IMG/VR virus record: IMGVR_UViG_3300027777_000051
Coordinates: 1-50,724 of that record
Reading direction: 5' to 3' (one strand)
Source of the DNA: a virus
DNA length: 50,724 nucleotides
Made by a program: the position numbers and the translations under genes
Notes under the pieces: generated by a model
The model's input: the letters and a program-made list of their open reading frames with translations, nothing else
Told to the model about the DNA's origin: nothing
Databases searched by the model: none
Part shown: positions 7,547 to 17,500 of the stretch, in pieces
Position numbering within the stretch: position 1 is the first letter of the stretch
Layout: each line of letters begins with the position of its first letter

Positions 7547-8386
7547 ATGAGTGAACAATACATTCCAAAGGGAGCTGTGTCCCTTGATACAATCACAGTC
7601 AAACCTCAGATTCGTCTTGGCCTTCAAGGGTATAGTGGAACAGGTAAGACATGGTCAGCCCTTACGTTTTCGAATCCTATCGTCCTTAACCTTGACCGTG
7701 GGTTGGGTGCACATACTGGACGGGCAGATGTGTATGAGATTCCGTTCTACAAACCAGAGTTCTGTGGTAAGACGTTTGGAGAGTTGAAGGATAAGCTAAT
7801 GGTATGGCTCTCGACAGAGGGTAAGAAGATTAGTTCTTCACAGACATTAGTGTTCGATGGGTGCACATCATTACAGAACGCCTATCATGCTTGGTTCAAA
7901 GAGAATCAACATAGCTTTCTTACAAAGGCTGGTAAGGTAGATGACTTCGCAGAGTGGCGAGAGAAGAAGAATTTCTACGCAGAGATTATGGAACTGTTCA
8001 AGTCTCTGTCTTGTGACGTGGTATTCATTGCTCACGAGTCTGCACAGAAGGATAAGGGGACACAGGAATATACTGGAAAGATTCGTCCGTTACTAACAGG
8101 CCAGTTCAATGATGAGATTATGAATCACTTCACAGACTGGTTTCGTCAGCACTCTGCTATCAAGCCATCGGATGTGAAGCCTGAGACACTCAAAGCTTTT
8201 GGTATGACTGCACAAGAGTTTAATGCTTGGTGTGCGACTTTACCTAGGGAAACAATATACTATTGGCAGACTGATTCTGATAGTATCTTCGACGGGAAGT
8301 GTTCATCGCTTGTGAACTTTCCTAAGTATATCCCTGCCACTTTTACCGCGTTCGGTAAATATCAAAGAACAAACAAAACAACATAA
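7547..8386 (+). CDS. Sak4-like RecA-fold ATPase (AAA_24-type), putative annealing/recombination protein
   Basis: About 279 residues with Walker A GYSGTGKTW, the following SNPIVLNLDRGLG, a Walker B-like TLVFDGCTSL and the sensor-like CDVVFIAHES. This order matches phage nucleotide-binding proteins of the Sak4/PF13479 type, which act with ssDNA-binding proteins in single-strand annealing. An upstream in-frame start at 7514 would overlap the kinase. I prefer ATG 7547, which follows its stop with an A-rich leader. It lies between a nuclease and a probable ssDNA-binding partner (8615-9142), so nuclease, ATPase and binder may form one recombination module. Confidence 0.8.
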   Translation: MSEQYIPKGAVSLDTITVKPQIRLGLQGYSGTGKTWSALTFSNPIVLNLDRGLGAHTGRADVYEIPFYKPEFCGKTFGELKDKLMVWLSTEGKKISSSQTLVFDGCTSLQNAYHAWFKENQHSFLTKAGKVDDFAEWREKKNFYAEIMELFKSLSCDVVFIAHESAQKDKGTQEYTGKIRPLLTGQFNDEIMNHFTDWFRQHSAIKPSDVKPETLKAFGMTAQEFNAWCATLPRETIYYWQTDSDSIFDGKCSSLVNFPKYIPATFTAFGKYQRTNKTT

Positions 8387-8389
8387 AAC

Positions 8390-8551
8390 ATGAACATAGA
8401 AATCAAACAGATTAGTAACGGGTGGTTGGTTATTGTGTCAGTAGCCGGTAAAGGAACGTCTGCGCTTTACTGTGCGACATTTACAGAAGTCTTGAAAGAG
8501 ATTACTGACCTTGAGAAGCAGATTAATGACACCGCTGCTCCGTCTAAATAA
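8390..8551 (+). CDS. Small hypothetical protein, 53 aa
   Basis: ATG 8390 follows the ATPase stop by three bases with an A/C-rich leader. The product starts MNIEIKQISNGWLVIVSVAG and has a beta-rich first half and an acidic helical end. No family recognised. Position in the operon and a clean open frame support it. Confidence 0.6.
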   Translation: MNIEIKQISNGWLVIVSVAGKGTSALYCATFTEVLKEITDLEKQINDTAAPSK

Positions 8552-8614
8552 TTTCCTGATACCACATCAGGGATAAACAAAGAAACCAAAACAACAAAAG
8601 AAATAACATAACAT

Positions 8615-9142
8615 ATGAAACAATGGAATAGTAGCATTCGTTGGGAACGTAAGTCAGATTACATCATCACCTGTATGGAAGAACTGTTCGCTCCGTCGAA
8701 CGGTGGCTCTCCTATGGTGACTCTTGACTTCGAGGTTAAGGCTCCTGAGACTGTGGAGATTGATGGAGAAGACATCACGGTTGCAGGGACGAAGATGAAG
8801 TTGCGCGTGGTTATTGCACATGAGAATCCTGAGTATCAGGCTTCTTTCCGTGCGAAGTTCGTGAAGCTCCTTGCTGCGTTCGAACTCCCGACGGATAACA
8901 TCGACTGGAATAATCCGACTCTCGGATTCAAAGGTAAGTCTGTCTATGCGTTGATTGAGGATAACGCTGTGATTCAACGTGGTTCTCCTACGAAAGCTGA
9001 CCTTGCGAAAGGTATTAAAGAAGGCCCAGTTCTCGTGAATCCTAAGACGAAACAACCGTTGGTCAAACACTATCCACAGATTGTTGGTGGATTTGATACG
9101 GTTGAAATCTACGGGTTGGCTGAAGTTGCTGGTGCGTTGTAA
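8615..9142 (+). CDS. Putative ssDNA-binding or DUF669-like protein, 175 aa
   Basis: The gene follows the Sak4-like ATPase, the usual place for DUF669-type or OB-fold single-strand binders. The pattern of beta strands in MVTLDFEVKAPETVEIDGED and LRVVIAHENPEYQ is compatible, but I see no diagnostic motif. Codon use is cleaner and more GC-rich than neighbours (GTG, CTC, CGT preferred), as in highly expressed phage genes. The leader is a G-poor A/C-rich stretch ending in ACATAACATATG, very like that of the 48113 gene. A strong hairpin follows at 9161. Function is inferred mainly from context. Confidence 0.6.
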   Translation: MKQWNSSIRWERKSDYIITCMEELFAPSNGGSPMVTLDFEVKAPETVEIDGEDITVAGTKMKLRVVIAHENPEYQASFRAKFVKLLAAFELPTDNIDWNNPTLGFKGKSVYALIEDNAVIQRGSPTKADLAKGIKEGPVLVNPKTKQPLVKHYPQIVGGFDTVEIYGLAEVAGAL

Positions 9143-9160
9143 GTAAACAGAACTGCTCTT

Positions 9161-9187
9161 GTCCCGTAGCAGGATAATATACGGGAC
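9161..9187 (+). terminator. Probable intrinsic terminator or attenuator after the 8615 gene
   Basis: GTCCCGTA (9161-9168) pairs with TACGGGAC (9180-9187) over an 11-base loop and is followed by a T-rich ACCTTTAATTTTA. It may lower read-through from the highly expressed gene into the polymerase genes. Confidence 0.65.
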
Positions 9188-9199
9188 ACCTTTAATTTT

Positions 9200-9430
9200 A
9201 TGAACAAAACATATGAACAAGTGATGGATGAGTTAGCTAGTTCAAAACTACAAACAGAAAGTTTACTAAAAGAACTTAAGCCATTAACTCCGACATTTAT
9301 TTGGGTTGCATTCTTTGAAAATTCCAGTAATGTTGTGTGTTTGACAGAAGAAGAAGCCAAGGCTTGTTATCCCTTAATTAGAAAATCATACAATAAATAT
9401 ATACTAGACAATGCTCCGCTCACCTCCTAA
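9200..9430 (+). CDS. Hypothetical protein, 76 aa
   Basis: The N-terminal third is a helix with coiled-coil character (MNKTYEQVMDELASSKLQTE), and the rest is mixed. No family recognised. It starts 12 bases after the hairpin at 9161-9187 and its end overlaps the polymerase start by 20 bases. Confidence 0.55.
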   Translation: MNKTYEQVMDELASSKLQTESLLKELKPLTPTFIWVAFFENSSNVVCLTEEEAKACYPLIRKSYNKYILDNAPLTS

Positions 9431-10985
9431 ACTCAAATACTCCGGCCTGACTATCGTGATGAGCAATCCATCTCGTATGGATACCCATCGCCTTATGTCA
9501 GGTAATGGTGGGAGTATGATGGATGGATTCTGTCTCCGTCCTGAGATGAATAGTATGATGTGTGATGTGAGACTTAAAGATGAAACTGCTCCACTACTAC
9601 CGGAAACAAAATGTTTGCTTGTGCTTGGTGAAGCTGCCATGCACAAATACTTTCCTGATACTCTGGGTAATACGATACACGAAATGAGGGGTAGCCTCTT
9701 CTCGTATAAAGGTATCCCGACTATCTGTTCGTATCTCCCACAAGATGCAGTTGACATATACAAAAATTATGAAAAAGAACATAACCCACTATCTATGGAT
9801 TATACGCCAGACGATAGTTTATCAGAAGACGGTGAGGAAGATGAGGGCGATGTCAAGAGACACGGTAAGACCAAGCGGACTAACTATGCGTTTTGGCTCA
9901 GGGCAGACGTTCGGAAGTGTAAATATTTACTATCTGTCTCTGGAGAGAATTCTATTTCTGTCCCAGCTTGGATGCTTCTCTCAGCAAGAGAGGGACATAA
10001 TCAATGCAGAGTATTTCCCGGCTCCTCAGAAGTTATCAAAGTCCTCACGGAAACGAAAAACCAAGAACTCTTCTTCGACATAGAGACTGATTATGAGCAA
10101 CAAAATCTACAATGCTTTTCGTTCTGTTTCGGAGACGGGATTATTTATTCTGTCCCTATCCTTGATTATACCTATCGCCCTGCTTATCCTGATTACTATA
10201 AAATTATGCGAGCATTGGCAGCTGCTGTTAGGGACAATACTCTTATTGCTCATAATGGTGCTTGCTTTGATTTCTTTGTCCTCGCATATAAGTATAAGAT
10301 TCCAATAAACAAGACGTATGATACTCTCATCGCGATGCACCGTTGCTTTCCTGATGTAGAGAAATCATTAGGACATTGCACGAGCTACTGGACATGGGAG
10401 AAGTTTCACAAGGACGAGGACTCTCATGGGTATAGAACGAACGAACAGATGATGGCACGGATGAGATATTGTGGGAAGGATGTCTATACTATGCGACTAA
10501 TTAAACGTGCGATTGACGAGTATGCAAAGACAATCCCAGGACTCCAGAAGTCAATAGACGATGCTATGGCTTGTATCCGTCCTTACCTAATCTTCACATT
10601 ACAAGGTATTAACGTAAACGAGACAATGGTGAATGAGATGTGTGCAGAGAACGACCGACTGATGGTTCAGTATAATCGGCTGACTGAGTTCTTTATTGGT
10701 CAGTCGGGATTGAATGAGATTCGTGGAGGGAAGAAGCTAGGTATGTTTGCTGGTTCTAATAAGCAATGCACGAAATACTTTCATGATATGTTAGGCTATC
10801 CAGTAGTAGCGAAAGGTAAGCCGAATGTTCATGGTCAGCAAGCACCATCACTTGGTAAGAAGGCATTGTATAAGCTGGCTTTGAAAGTAGAGAACCCTGT
10901 GATTAACCTAATTTGTGCTTATCGTGCAGTGAAGAAAGAAACATCAAGACTACGGTTCTTGCCGTGGGATATGGATAAAGTTTAA
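9411..10985 (+). CDS. DNA polymerase family A, N-terminal piece: UDG-like domain plus 3'-5' exonuclease
   Basis: The 524 residues begin with a domain resembling the uracil-DNA-glycosylase superfamily (GLTIVMSNPSRMD; CLLVLGEAAMHKYFP), as found at the N-terminus of some phage polymerases. A DnaQ-like proofreading domain follows: Exo I FFDIETDYE (near 220), Exo II HNGACFDF (near 281) and Exo III YCGKDVYTM (near 353). The last 130 residues fit the thumb and end at PWDMDKV. The palm and fingers are in the next gene, one base downstream in the +1 frame, so the polymerase is split between thumb and palm. It may be two subunits, a +1 recoding product (see findings) or a sequencing error. Confidence 0.85.
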   Translation: MLRSPPKLKYSGLTIVMSNPSRMDTHRLMSGNGGSMMDGFCLRPEMNSMMCDVRLKDETAPLLPETKCLLVLGEAAMHKYFPDTLGNTIHEMRGSLFSYKGIPTICSYLPQDAVDIYKNYEKEHNPLSMDYTPDDSLSEDGEEDEGDVKRHGKTKRTNYAFWLRADVRKCKYLLSVSGENSISVPAWMLLSAREGHNQCRVFPGSSEVIKVLTETKNQELFFDIETDYEQQNLQCFSFCFGDGIIYSVPILDYTYRPAYPDYYKIMRALAAAVRDNTLIAHNGACFDFFVLAYKYKIPINKTYDTLIAMHRCFPDVEKSLGHCTSYWTWEKFHKDEDSHGYRTNEQMMARMRYCGKDVYTMRLIKRAIDEYAKTIPGLQKSIDDAMACIRPYLIFTLQGINVNETMVNEMCAENDRLMVQYNRLTEFFIGQSGLNEIRGGKKLGMFAGSNKQCTKYFHDMLGYPVVAKGKPNVHGQQAPSLGKKALYKLALKVENPVINLICAYRAVKKETSRLRFLPWDMDKV

Positions 10986-10986
10986 T

Positions 10987-12150
10987 ATGCGTGACTCATG
11001 CCAATTTCAAATCGGGGGTCCTAAAACCTTCAGATTAGGTAGTAGGGCTATCATGAAAAAGCCCCGTCTAGTCCCATCTACTAACGAGATTAAAGACCGT
11101 GGTCTGGGCGGGAACTTACAGAACATTGAGAAGTCAATGCGCGAGATTTATATCCCAGACGGTTTCACTCCAGTCTTGAAAGATAAATGTTCATACTACA
11201 TGGCATCTGGCGACCTATCTATATTCACTGACGAGGAGCTAGCGTCACTCAAGATATTCGTTCAGACAGACCAGTCAGGGGCAGAGGCATTGGCTGTTGC
11301 GTATCTGTGTAAGGATGGAGATTTCCGTCAGTTGTTTATTCATGGAGTTAAGCCTCACGTCTATGTAGCACTTCATGTATTCAAAGACATCTGGAAAAAG
11401 AAGATGCGTGAGTCAGCAATGCTTGGAGATATTAAGTGTGACATTGACGGGATACTTAATACTCCTATTCGTGACTTAAAGTCTAATCCTTACTGGAAAG
11501 ATTTGGACAGACTGATTAAAGATTCTGATAACTGGTCATTAGACCAACGATACTATTACCTAGCGAAACAGACGTGTCACTCAGCGAACTATGGTATTAC
11601 TCCTCAGCCATTTCGTATGAACATATTAGAGAAGTCAGGTGGTAAGATTGTGATTAGTTCTGAGGATGCAGAGCATTTCATTGAGACATATCATACTCTA
11701 TTTCCTGAGATTCGTGATTGGCATAGACGGTTACGTTCACAGGTAGAGTTAACGAAGATGATGTATAACCTTCACGGATATCCGTATATGGTTACGTCAC
11801 ATGAGACTCAAGAGACGACATGGAAAGAGTTATTCGCATGGATACCGCAGTCGTCCATCGGTATGATAACGAACATAGCGTTTGCTAGATTGCAAGAGTA
11901 TACAGAGTCTGAGAAACTACCTTGGGACAACATGATTAACTGTCATGACTCCATCCTATCTCAATGTCCTGTTGGACAAGAAAAGCTTTTAGGTGCTAAA
12001 CAGCAGGAAGTTATTGAACAGTCGTTCGTATCTCCTGTTGATGATGCGCCTTTTCGTATGCGGTCTGAAACACAATACGGTTTTAATTGGGCGCCTTTTA
12101 AGGCTCCAGACAAGAATAAATGTGGATTACGTGAATTAAAATTACCATGA
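10987..12150 (+). CDS. DNA polymerase family A, C-terminal piece: palm and fingers
   Basis: This 387-residue piece carries the polymerase active site: the upstream TGRLSS-like FRLGS and GGNLQNIE block, motif A QTDQSGAEAL (catalytic Asp near 93), motif B AKQTCHSANYG (near 193-203) and motif C NCHDSIL (near 318-324). It extends primers on the phage template. The ATG lies two bases after the stop of the exonuclease piece, in a different frame. It overlaps the next gene by four bases. All catalytic motifs are intact, so decay is unlikely. Confidence 0.9.
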   Translation: MRDSCQFQIGGPKTFRLGSRAIMKKPRLVPSTNEIKDRGLGGNLQNIEKSMREIYIPDGFTPVLKDKCSYYMASGDLSIFTDEELASLKIFVQTDQSGAEALAVAYLCKDGDFRQLFIHGVKPHVYVALHVFKDIWKKKMRESAMLGDIKCDIDGILNTPIRDLKSNPYWKDLDRLIKDSDNWSLDQRYYYLAKQTCHSANYGITPQPFRMNILEKSGGKIVISSEDAEHFIETYHTLFPEIRDWHRRLRSQVELTKMMYNLHGYPYMVTSHETQETTWKELFAWIPQSSIGMITNIAFARLQEYTESEKLPWDNMINCHDSILSQCPVGQEKLLGAKQQEVIEQSFVSPVDDAPFRMRSETQYGFNWAPFKAPDKNKCGLRELKLP

Positions 12151-13496
12151 CTAATAAGGAACGCTGGTTAGCATATACTGACGGACTTTCTTCACCACAG
12201 AATTACATAGATTGGGGTTGGCGATTCGTGATTGCCTCTTCATTACAACGTCGAGTGGCATATGGTGCAGACCCTAAGACTGGATACATGCCTTTATATG
12301 CCAATATGTATGGAGTATTATATGGGCCACCAGGAACTGGTAAGTCAATCTTACTAGACCAAGTCGGATTCTTTCTATCATATCACAAGAAGAAAGACTT
12401 CCACACAGCTAAAGCAACATCATCAAAAGAGGAGGCTTTTGTTATAGCTCAGACCGAGAAAACGAATCTTGAAATTGCAGAGGATTCTCTTATCAAAGCT
12501 AAGAAAACTGGTGAGACAGTTGACCCTCCATTATTCCCTTCTGCTCCTGATGCTACGACGTATGAGGCTCTTGTTGATTCGATGTCAGGTTCGTTTCGTC
12601 GGATTAACTATACGAAGGTATTACCAGACGGTGGACAGAAGCTAGAGGTGTATGGTCATTGCTCGATGTATTTTAAGTTAGACGAGTTGGGTTCGTTGTT
12701 TCGTAAGAAGGCTGATGCAGTAGTGAACTATCTGTTAGGTCTACATGGTTGTCCGAATGAGTATGAATATAAGACTAAGACAGCTGGTGAGGATAGAGTA
12801 TTGAGAGGCTGTTTGAACTTCTTAGCTGGAACGACGCCTGAATTTATGGAAGAAGTTAGCAATGACAAACTTATCGGAAATGGGTTCTCTGCACGTTGCT
12901 ATTTTATATGTGCGAATAAGAATCGCAAGACAGTATTCTCTCCACCAAAACTAACTAACGAACAGTTACAGTATCGTGACGAGTTATTAGCCCACATCAA
13001 AGAGTTAGCGAAACTATATGGTGAGGCTAAAGTGTCAGACGAAACCCGCGCTTGGTTAGTTAAATGGTGGGAAGATTGTGAGTCAGGAAAGATAGAGCGG
13101 GCGAATAAAAGTGCAAAGCTGGATAGCTACTATGCTCGTAAGAACATTCATCTTATCAAGACTGCAATGATGGAACACTTCGGTGAGTCAACTGAACTAT
13201 TCATTCCACAGGAACGATTTGAAGAAGCAGCAGAAATTCTGGCGAAAGAGGAAAAGACAATGCACCTTGCCCTTACGGTGGACAAAGGTAATCCTCTGGC
13301 GAAGGTAACGAACAAGGTGTATGATTACATAGTGAAGAACGGTAAACCAACTATGGTAGACCTTATCGCAGAATTTTGGGACGACTTACCACAAGGTAAT
13401 AAGTCAATGGATGAGCTATTACAGCACTTAATAGCTATGGACAAAATACAACAAGCAGTGCTAGAGACTGGAGCAATAACATATCAAGGATTATGA
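12147..13496 (+). CDS. Replication ATPase, DUF3987-like (helicase/primase-associated)
   Basis: 449 residues with Walker A YGPPGTGKS near residue 66, a Walker B-like MYFKLDELGSLF near 175, and the FLAGTTPEF...GNGFSARCYFI region typical of DUF3987-type phage and mobile-element ATPases. These replace or accompany DnaB-like helicases. Its place directly after the DNA polymerase supports a replicative helicase or loader role. The C-terminal 70 residues look like a winged-helix (KVYDYIVKNGKPTMVDLI). It overlaps the polymerase by four bases. Confidence 0.75.
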   Translation: MTNKERWLAYTDGLSSPQNYIDWGWRFVIASSLQRRVAYGADPKTGYMPLYANMYGVLYGPPGTGKSILLDQVGFFLSYHKKKDFHTAKATSSKEEAFVIAQTEKTNLEIAEDSLIKAKKTGETVDPPLFPSAPDATTYEALVDSMSGSFRRINYTKVLPDGGQKLEVYGHCSMYFKLDELGSLFRKKADAVVNYLLGLHGCPNEYEYKTKTAGEDRVLRGCLNFLAGTTPEFMEEVSNDKLIGNGFSARCYFICANKNRKTVFSPPKLTNEQLQYRDELLAHIKELAKLYGEAKVSDETRAWLVKWWEDCESGKIERANKSAKLDSYYARKNIHLIKTAMMEHFGESTELFIPQERFEEAAEILAKEEKTMHLALTVDKGNPLAKVTNKVYDYIVKNGKPTMVDLIAEFWDDLPQGNKSMDELLQHLIAMDKIQQAVLETGAITYQGL

Positions 13497-13639
13497 AAAG
13501 ACTATTTCCAACTTTTCCATTCTGGAAAAGACTCTGGTGTTTCTGTTTTCATAGAAACTATACAGCTAGAAAAAAAGCAGGATATATGGATAGTTGTCAT
13601 TGCAATATCTGTGACAATTACTGGTATGAACATAAGTAA
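13493..13639 (+). CDS. Small cysteine-rich protein, 48 aa
   Basis: ATG 13493 overlaps the preceding stop as ATGA. The product is basic and aromatic with cysteines and histidines arranged CFCFH and CHCNIC, suggesting a bound zinc. It is the last gene of the plus-strand replication operon and ends four bases before the terminator hairpin. Confidence 0.6.
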   Translation: MKRLFPTFPFWKRLWCFCFHRNYTARKKAGYMDSCHCNICDNYWYEHK

Positions 13640-13643
13640 CAAG

Positions 13644-13675
13644 AAACCCTCTCCCAACTAAACGGGAGAGGGTTT
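13644..13675. terminator. Bidirectional terminator between convergent operons
   Basis: AAACCCTCTCCC (13644-13655) and GGGAGAGGGTTT (13664-13675) form a perfect 12-bp stem with an 8-base loop. The A/T ends give a T run on both strands. It sits between the plus replication operon and the minus structural operon, so it can end both. Confidence 0.9.
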
Positions 13676-13694
13676 GTAGTTTAGACGTATAGAG

Positions 13695-14549
13695 TTATGT
13701 CGCAATAGCTTTAACCCCAACTATCCGTTCACCAGCAGAATTAGAGCGACAAGTAAACTGTAACCACCATCCACCTAATGGACGAGCTGCACGACCACCT
13801 TCAATATGCCAGCCATTACCACCATCACACTCGTGTTTATAGCAAGAGCCGCGTAAGAATAGTTGCTCCTTCTTTACGACTCTACCATTATTATTTATTC
13901 TGGTCATTAAGTTAATGTCTTGATTCTTTCTGTGGACATGGCCTGAATAGAATATATCAGCATCATACTGTCCACGTGTGCGGGAGTTATCTATCAACCC
14001 GCGAGTTACTTCACCCCCTCCTCCGTAGCCATGGTGGTAGCATAAATCAAGGGCGACAGATGTATTAGAGCTAGAGAACTTAAATTCAAATGTAACAAAT
14101 CCTTGGTATGAACCAAGCTTGCAATCTAACTTCTCTGTGAGTTCTTGTAGAACATCAAAGTCGTGGTGTTTTAGGATAGCTGTCTCATGATTGCCATAAG
14201 TGATTAGAGCTATTTGTTCTTTGTATGGCTTATAGAACTTGTTGGCAGTTCTAATGACTTTATTTAGATAGTCTGACCCTCTATGTTCTTCTCTTATTTG
14301 TTCTTCTGATTTTCTCTTATCCCACTTCCCCTGCATCAAACATAGTGTATCCCCAAACTTAAATATAGGAGCATCTTTGATTACCGCTTCTGTATGATGT
14401 TCATGTATCGTTTTGTGGTCAGAGTGTTTGTTGTCCCAGTGCTCGTCTGACATCAATAACGCGTATCTAACATCGCCAGAGCGTAGGTTATTAAAAGTCA
14501 ATTTACTAACCTGTTGACTGATTTGTTTTATGTGCCAGTTATGTTTCAT
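13695..14549 (-). CDS. Calcineurin-like metallophosphoesterase
   Basis: Metal-binding motifs appear in family order over 284 residues: SDEHWDN (near 34), a GDTLCLMQGKWD segment (near 66), TYGNHE (near 119), HHGYG (near 175) and GHVH (near 206). The second block departs from the usual GDxxD, so activity could be changed. Such phage enzymes act on phosphodiesters or phosphoproteins. The substrate is unknown. It is the last gene of the minus operon, directly after the giant ejection-type protein, and could be packaged or used late. Confidence 0.78.
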   Translation of the reverse strand: MKHNWHIKQISQQVSKLTFNNLRSGDVRYALLMSDEHWDNKHSDHKTIHEHHTEAVIKDAPIFKFGDTLCLMQGKWDKRKSEEQIREEHRGSDYLNKVIRTANKFYKPYKEQIALITYGNHETAILKHHDFDVLQELTEKLDCKLGSYQGFVTFEFKFSSSNTSVALDLCYHHGYGGGGEVTRGLIDNSRTRGQYDADIFYSGHVHRKNQDINLMTRINNNGRVVKKEQLFLRGSCYKHECDGGNGWHIEGGRAARPLGGWWLQFTCRSNSAGERIVGVKAIAT

Positions 14550-14560
14550 GTGTTAATGGG

Positions 14561-17500
14561 TTAAGGAACAGCTGATGATTTAACTTCGTTGATTGTCTTG
14601 TGTTTCATGTAGTCCATCAATTCTTCTTGTGCTGCATCTGCACCTTCCATTCTGCTGAGGTATCCGATATACTTCATGAATGACAATGGCATATTCTCCA
14701 TTGAGGGGAATGTAGCATACTCATTCTGTTTGAGGGACTTTAGCTTGGACATCATCACGTCAGGTTTGTCGTGGTATGTATCCATAATGTTCTGAACGAG
14801 GGACGGTAGTTGCTGCATAGCAGTAGGCAAGTCTTGTTCCATCTTGAACTTCTTCTGTCCGAGGTTCATGTATGGATTAGATGCTTCGTCAATCTCGTTG
14901 TAAGGTAATCCTTCTACCATATCAAACCGACGTAATTGACCCATCTTGTCAGATAGCATTTTCTTCTCGGCTGGTAGGCCAGTGATTAGTCCATGATTGA
15001 TGCCCTGATTGATAGCTATACGAGATAGCTGGAAGTTAGACGAGAGTGTATGCATAGTAACAGCCTTAGCCAAGTCTACCCAATTTACGTTCGGGTCGTT
15101 AGCAATAGCAGTAGAAACTTGGTGGAGAGTAGATGCCAAGTCAGATGCAACTTCATCCATAGGGAATGTAGCTCCTTGAGGATTGTTCTTGTATGCAGCA
15201 TCGAACGGGTATTTAGCTAACTGGCTAAGCAACCCACCAAACCCAGCGAACTGCATTGCAGCTATCATATTGTATGCGACAAGTCCTTTGTTACCTTCAA
15301 GTCCTTTGTCAGAGGCAGATATCTCAGCCAACGACGGGATGGTAGACTTCTTACCTTGAATGTCTTGGCGCAATTCCTTAATTATGTATCCGCCAATAGC
15401 AGCACCAAAGATACCAGTAATAAGAGGAGCAATATCTCCGCGTGTAGCAGGTTCATAGATGTCCTTCATGAAGTTGTTTGTCTGAGCGATACTCCAGTGA
15501 GCGAGGGAGAAGAATCCAGAGAACTCACTATCATTCAACATCCAAGCTGGCATAGAGCGGATGTCTCCAGTTCCGTGAATGTAGTTAGCAGAACGAGAGG
15601 CTAGTTGTTTAATCTCTTCTGGAGAGTATAGCTTATTTGGGTTGTATGACGGGTCGAGGTTCTTGAGGAACTTCTGAGCAGTAATATCTCCAGCCGCTCC
15701 TCTAGCTATCTTCGACGGTATAATAACCTCGTTCATAGACTGGACTAGTCCAGTAGATACCTTAGTAGTAAGGTCATTCAACGTAGACACTTTACGAATA
15801 ATCCGTGACGCTGCCTGTAACCGTTCTGCAGCAGTAGCATTACCATCTACCATTTGCATTGCAGAACGAGCGGTAAGTTTCACGACCCCATTCTCTACTG
15901 CAGTATTATACCCATGCATAACATTACCCACAGCATGAGTCACCGCTTTTGCTAATACAATTGGGTTAGACGAGAGACTAAGAGTCTTGACAATGTTAGA
16001 CACAGTCTTATGTAACTCTAGTGCTGGGCCAGATATAAAGGCCGAGGAGACTAACGAGGATAATGATTGCTCGTTACCTTCTGCGGGAGAGACTGGTTCA
16101 CCCTTCCAGTGTTCGAGTAGTCCCTTCACAGCAGGATTGTTGGCGAGAGAGGATATTCCTTTATCACCAACTACCTTATTATTCCATGCGTCCTTGTCCT
16201 GTCCTAACGCTGCTAATACGTTATGGTCTTTCTCCATGAACTCGTAGTGTGACGCGTCGATAGCTGCACGGTCGAAGTATCGTTCTAGGTTACGAACAGG
16301 GTCAGTCTCACGGAAGGAAGGAGGGAGAGGAGTTCCTTGAGCCTTGCGGTGGGCGTTGAAATAGTCTTGATGGGAGATGTCGCTATTCTTGATTGAACCT
16401 TGTAGAGACTTCTTATAGTTGTCAATACGCTCTTGAGACGCAGACTCAGACAGGCCGAGTGTCTTAGTGTTATAGTCGTGGAAGATAGCATCGAGCTTAT
16501 CAATCGCAGCGTGGTCAGTATTATTCCTATACGTCTGTTGAACCTTCTGATTAGCCATTCCTGGGAAATAGAACTCGTCTTGCTTGAGATTACGCTTCAC
16601 ATAGATAGTTCTACCATTGACGGACTTAGCTTCTGTGATAGGCTCACCAATAGACAGACGGTATTTACCAGAGTCGTCGATTAGTTGACGGGCTTTGTTA
16701 TAGAAGTTTCTTTCAGCTGCGGAGCGTAAAAGCGGAAGGCCAGATGTCTTAGTGGCGAGTTCGTGGTTGAAGGCCATCATGACACGGTCTTTCTGTATCT
16801 TGGACAAACCTTCTCCAGCTTGAACGATTGCGTTCTTCCAACGACCTTTTAGTTCAGTCTCACGGTTAAGAGCTTTCGTTGCAGAGTCAGCTAATAGACC
16901 TGCTGCTTTCTGTGGGATGTCACAAACCTTATCTATGACAGAACGAAAGGCTGCACCTATCTTACCCATGTATTTGTCTTTAGGCAAGTTCAATTCTTCT
17001 GGGGTATGAGACTGTCCTTCTGGAGGTTTGGGTAAAGACTTGACTATTGACTTCTCATTAGGGTCGAATGTTCCCCGATTGCCAATAGCAGACTTGATTT
17101 GTTCGGGATGAAACGCTACTACTTCATGTAGTATACCGTTCCCATAAGACACTATTCCATCGTATCCTTGAGCCTTAGCTTTAGCTTGAATTTCACCAGT
17201 TAAATTACCATTATCTTCCATGGCTTTATCTACCAAATCCGCAGCTTTTTCTCTAGGCATTCCAAGCTTCTCTAGTGCTTCTATATTAGACTGATGAAAA
17301 CCACCAGTTAGTATTAATGGTTTTTCAAGTTTAGCATATACTGGATATACCATACCACCTTTAACTTTTTCAGCAAACTGATTATTTGCTGCATAAGCCG
17401 ATGCAGTATTTTCATTTGGTGTTAGGTAAATACCCTTGCCAAGTGTTCCTTCCTTGGATTGTTTGAAAGAATCTATATCTGCATTAGTGCCGTGATATAG

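Noticed and set aside
9745-10308. Open frames inside the polymerase exonuclease region (112 and 71 codons)
   Set aside because: They are shadows of the polymerase frame, which carries Exo I and II motifs across the same bases.
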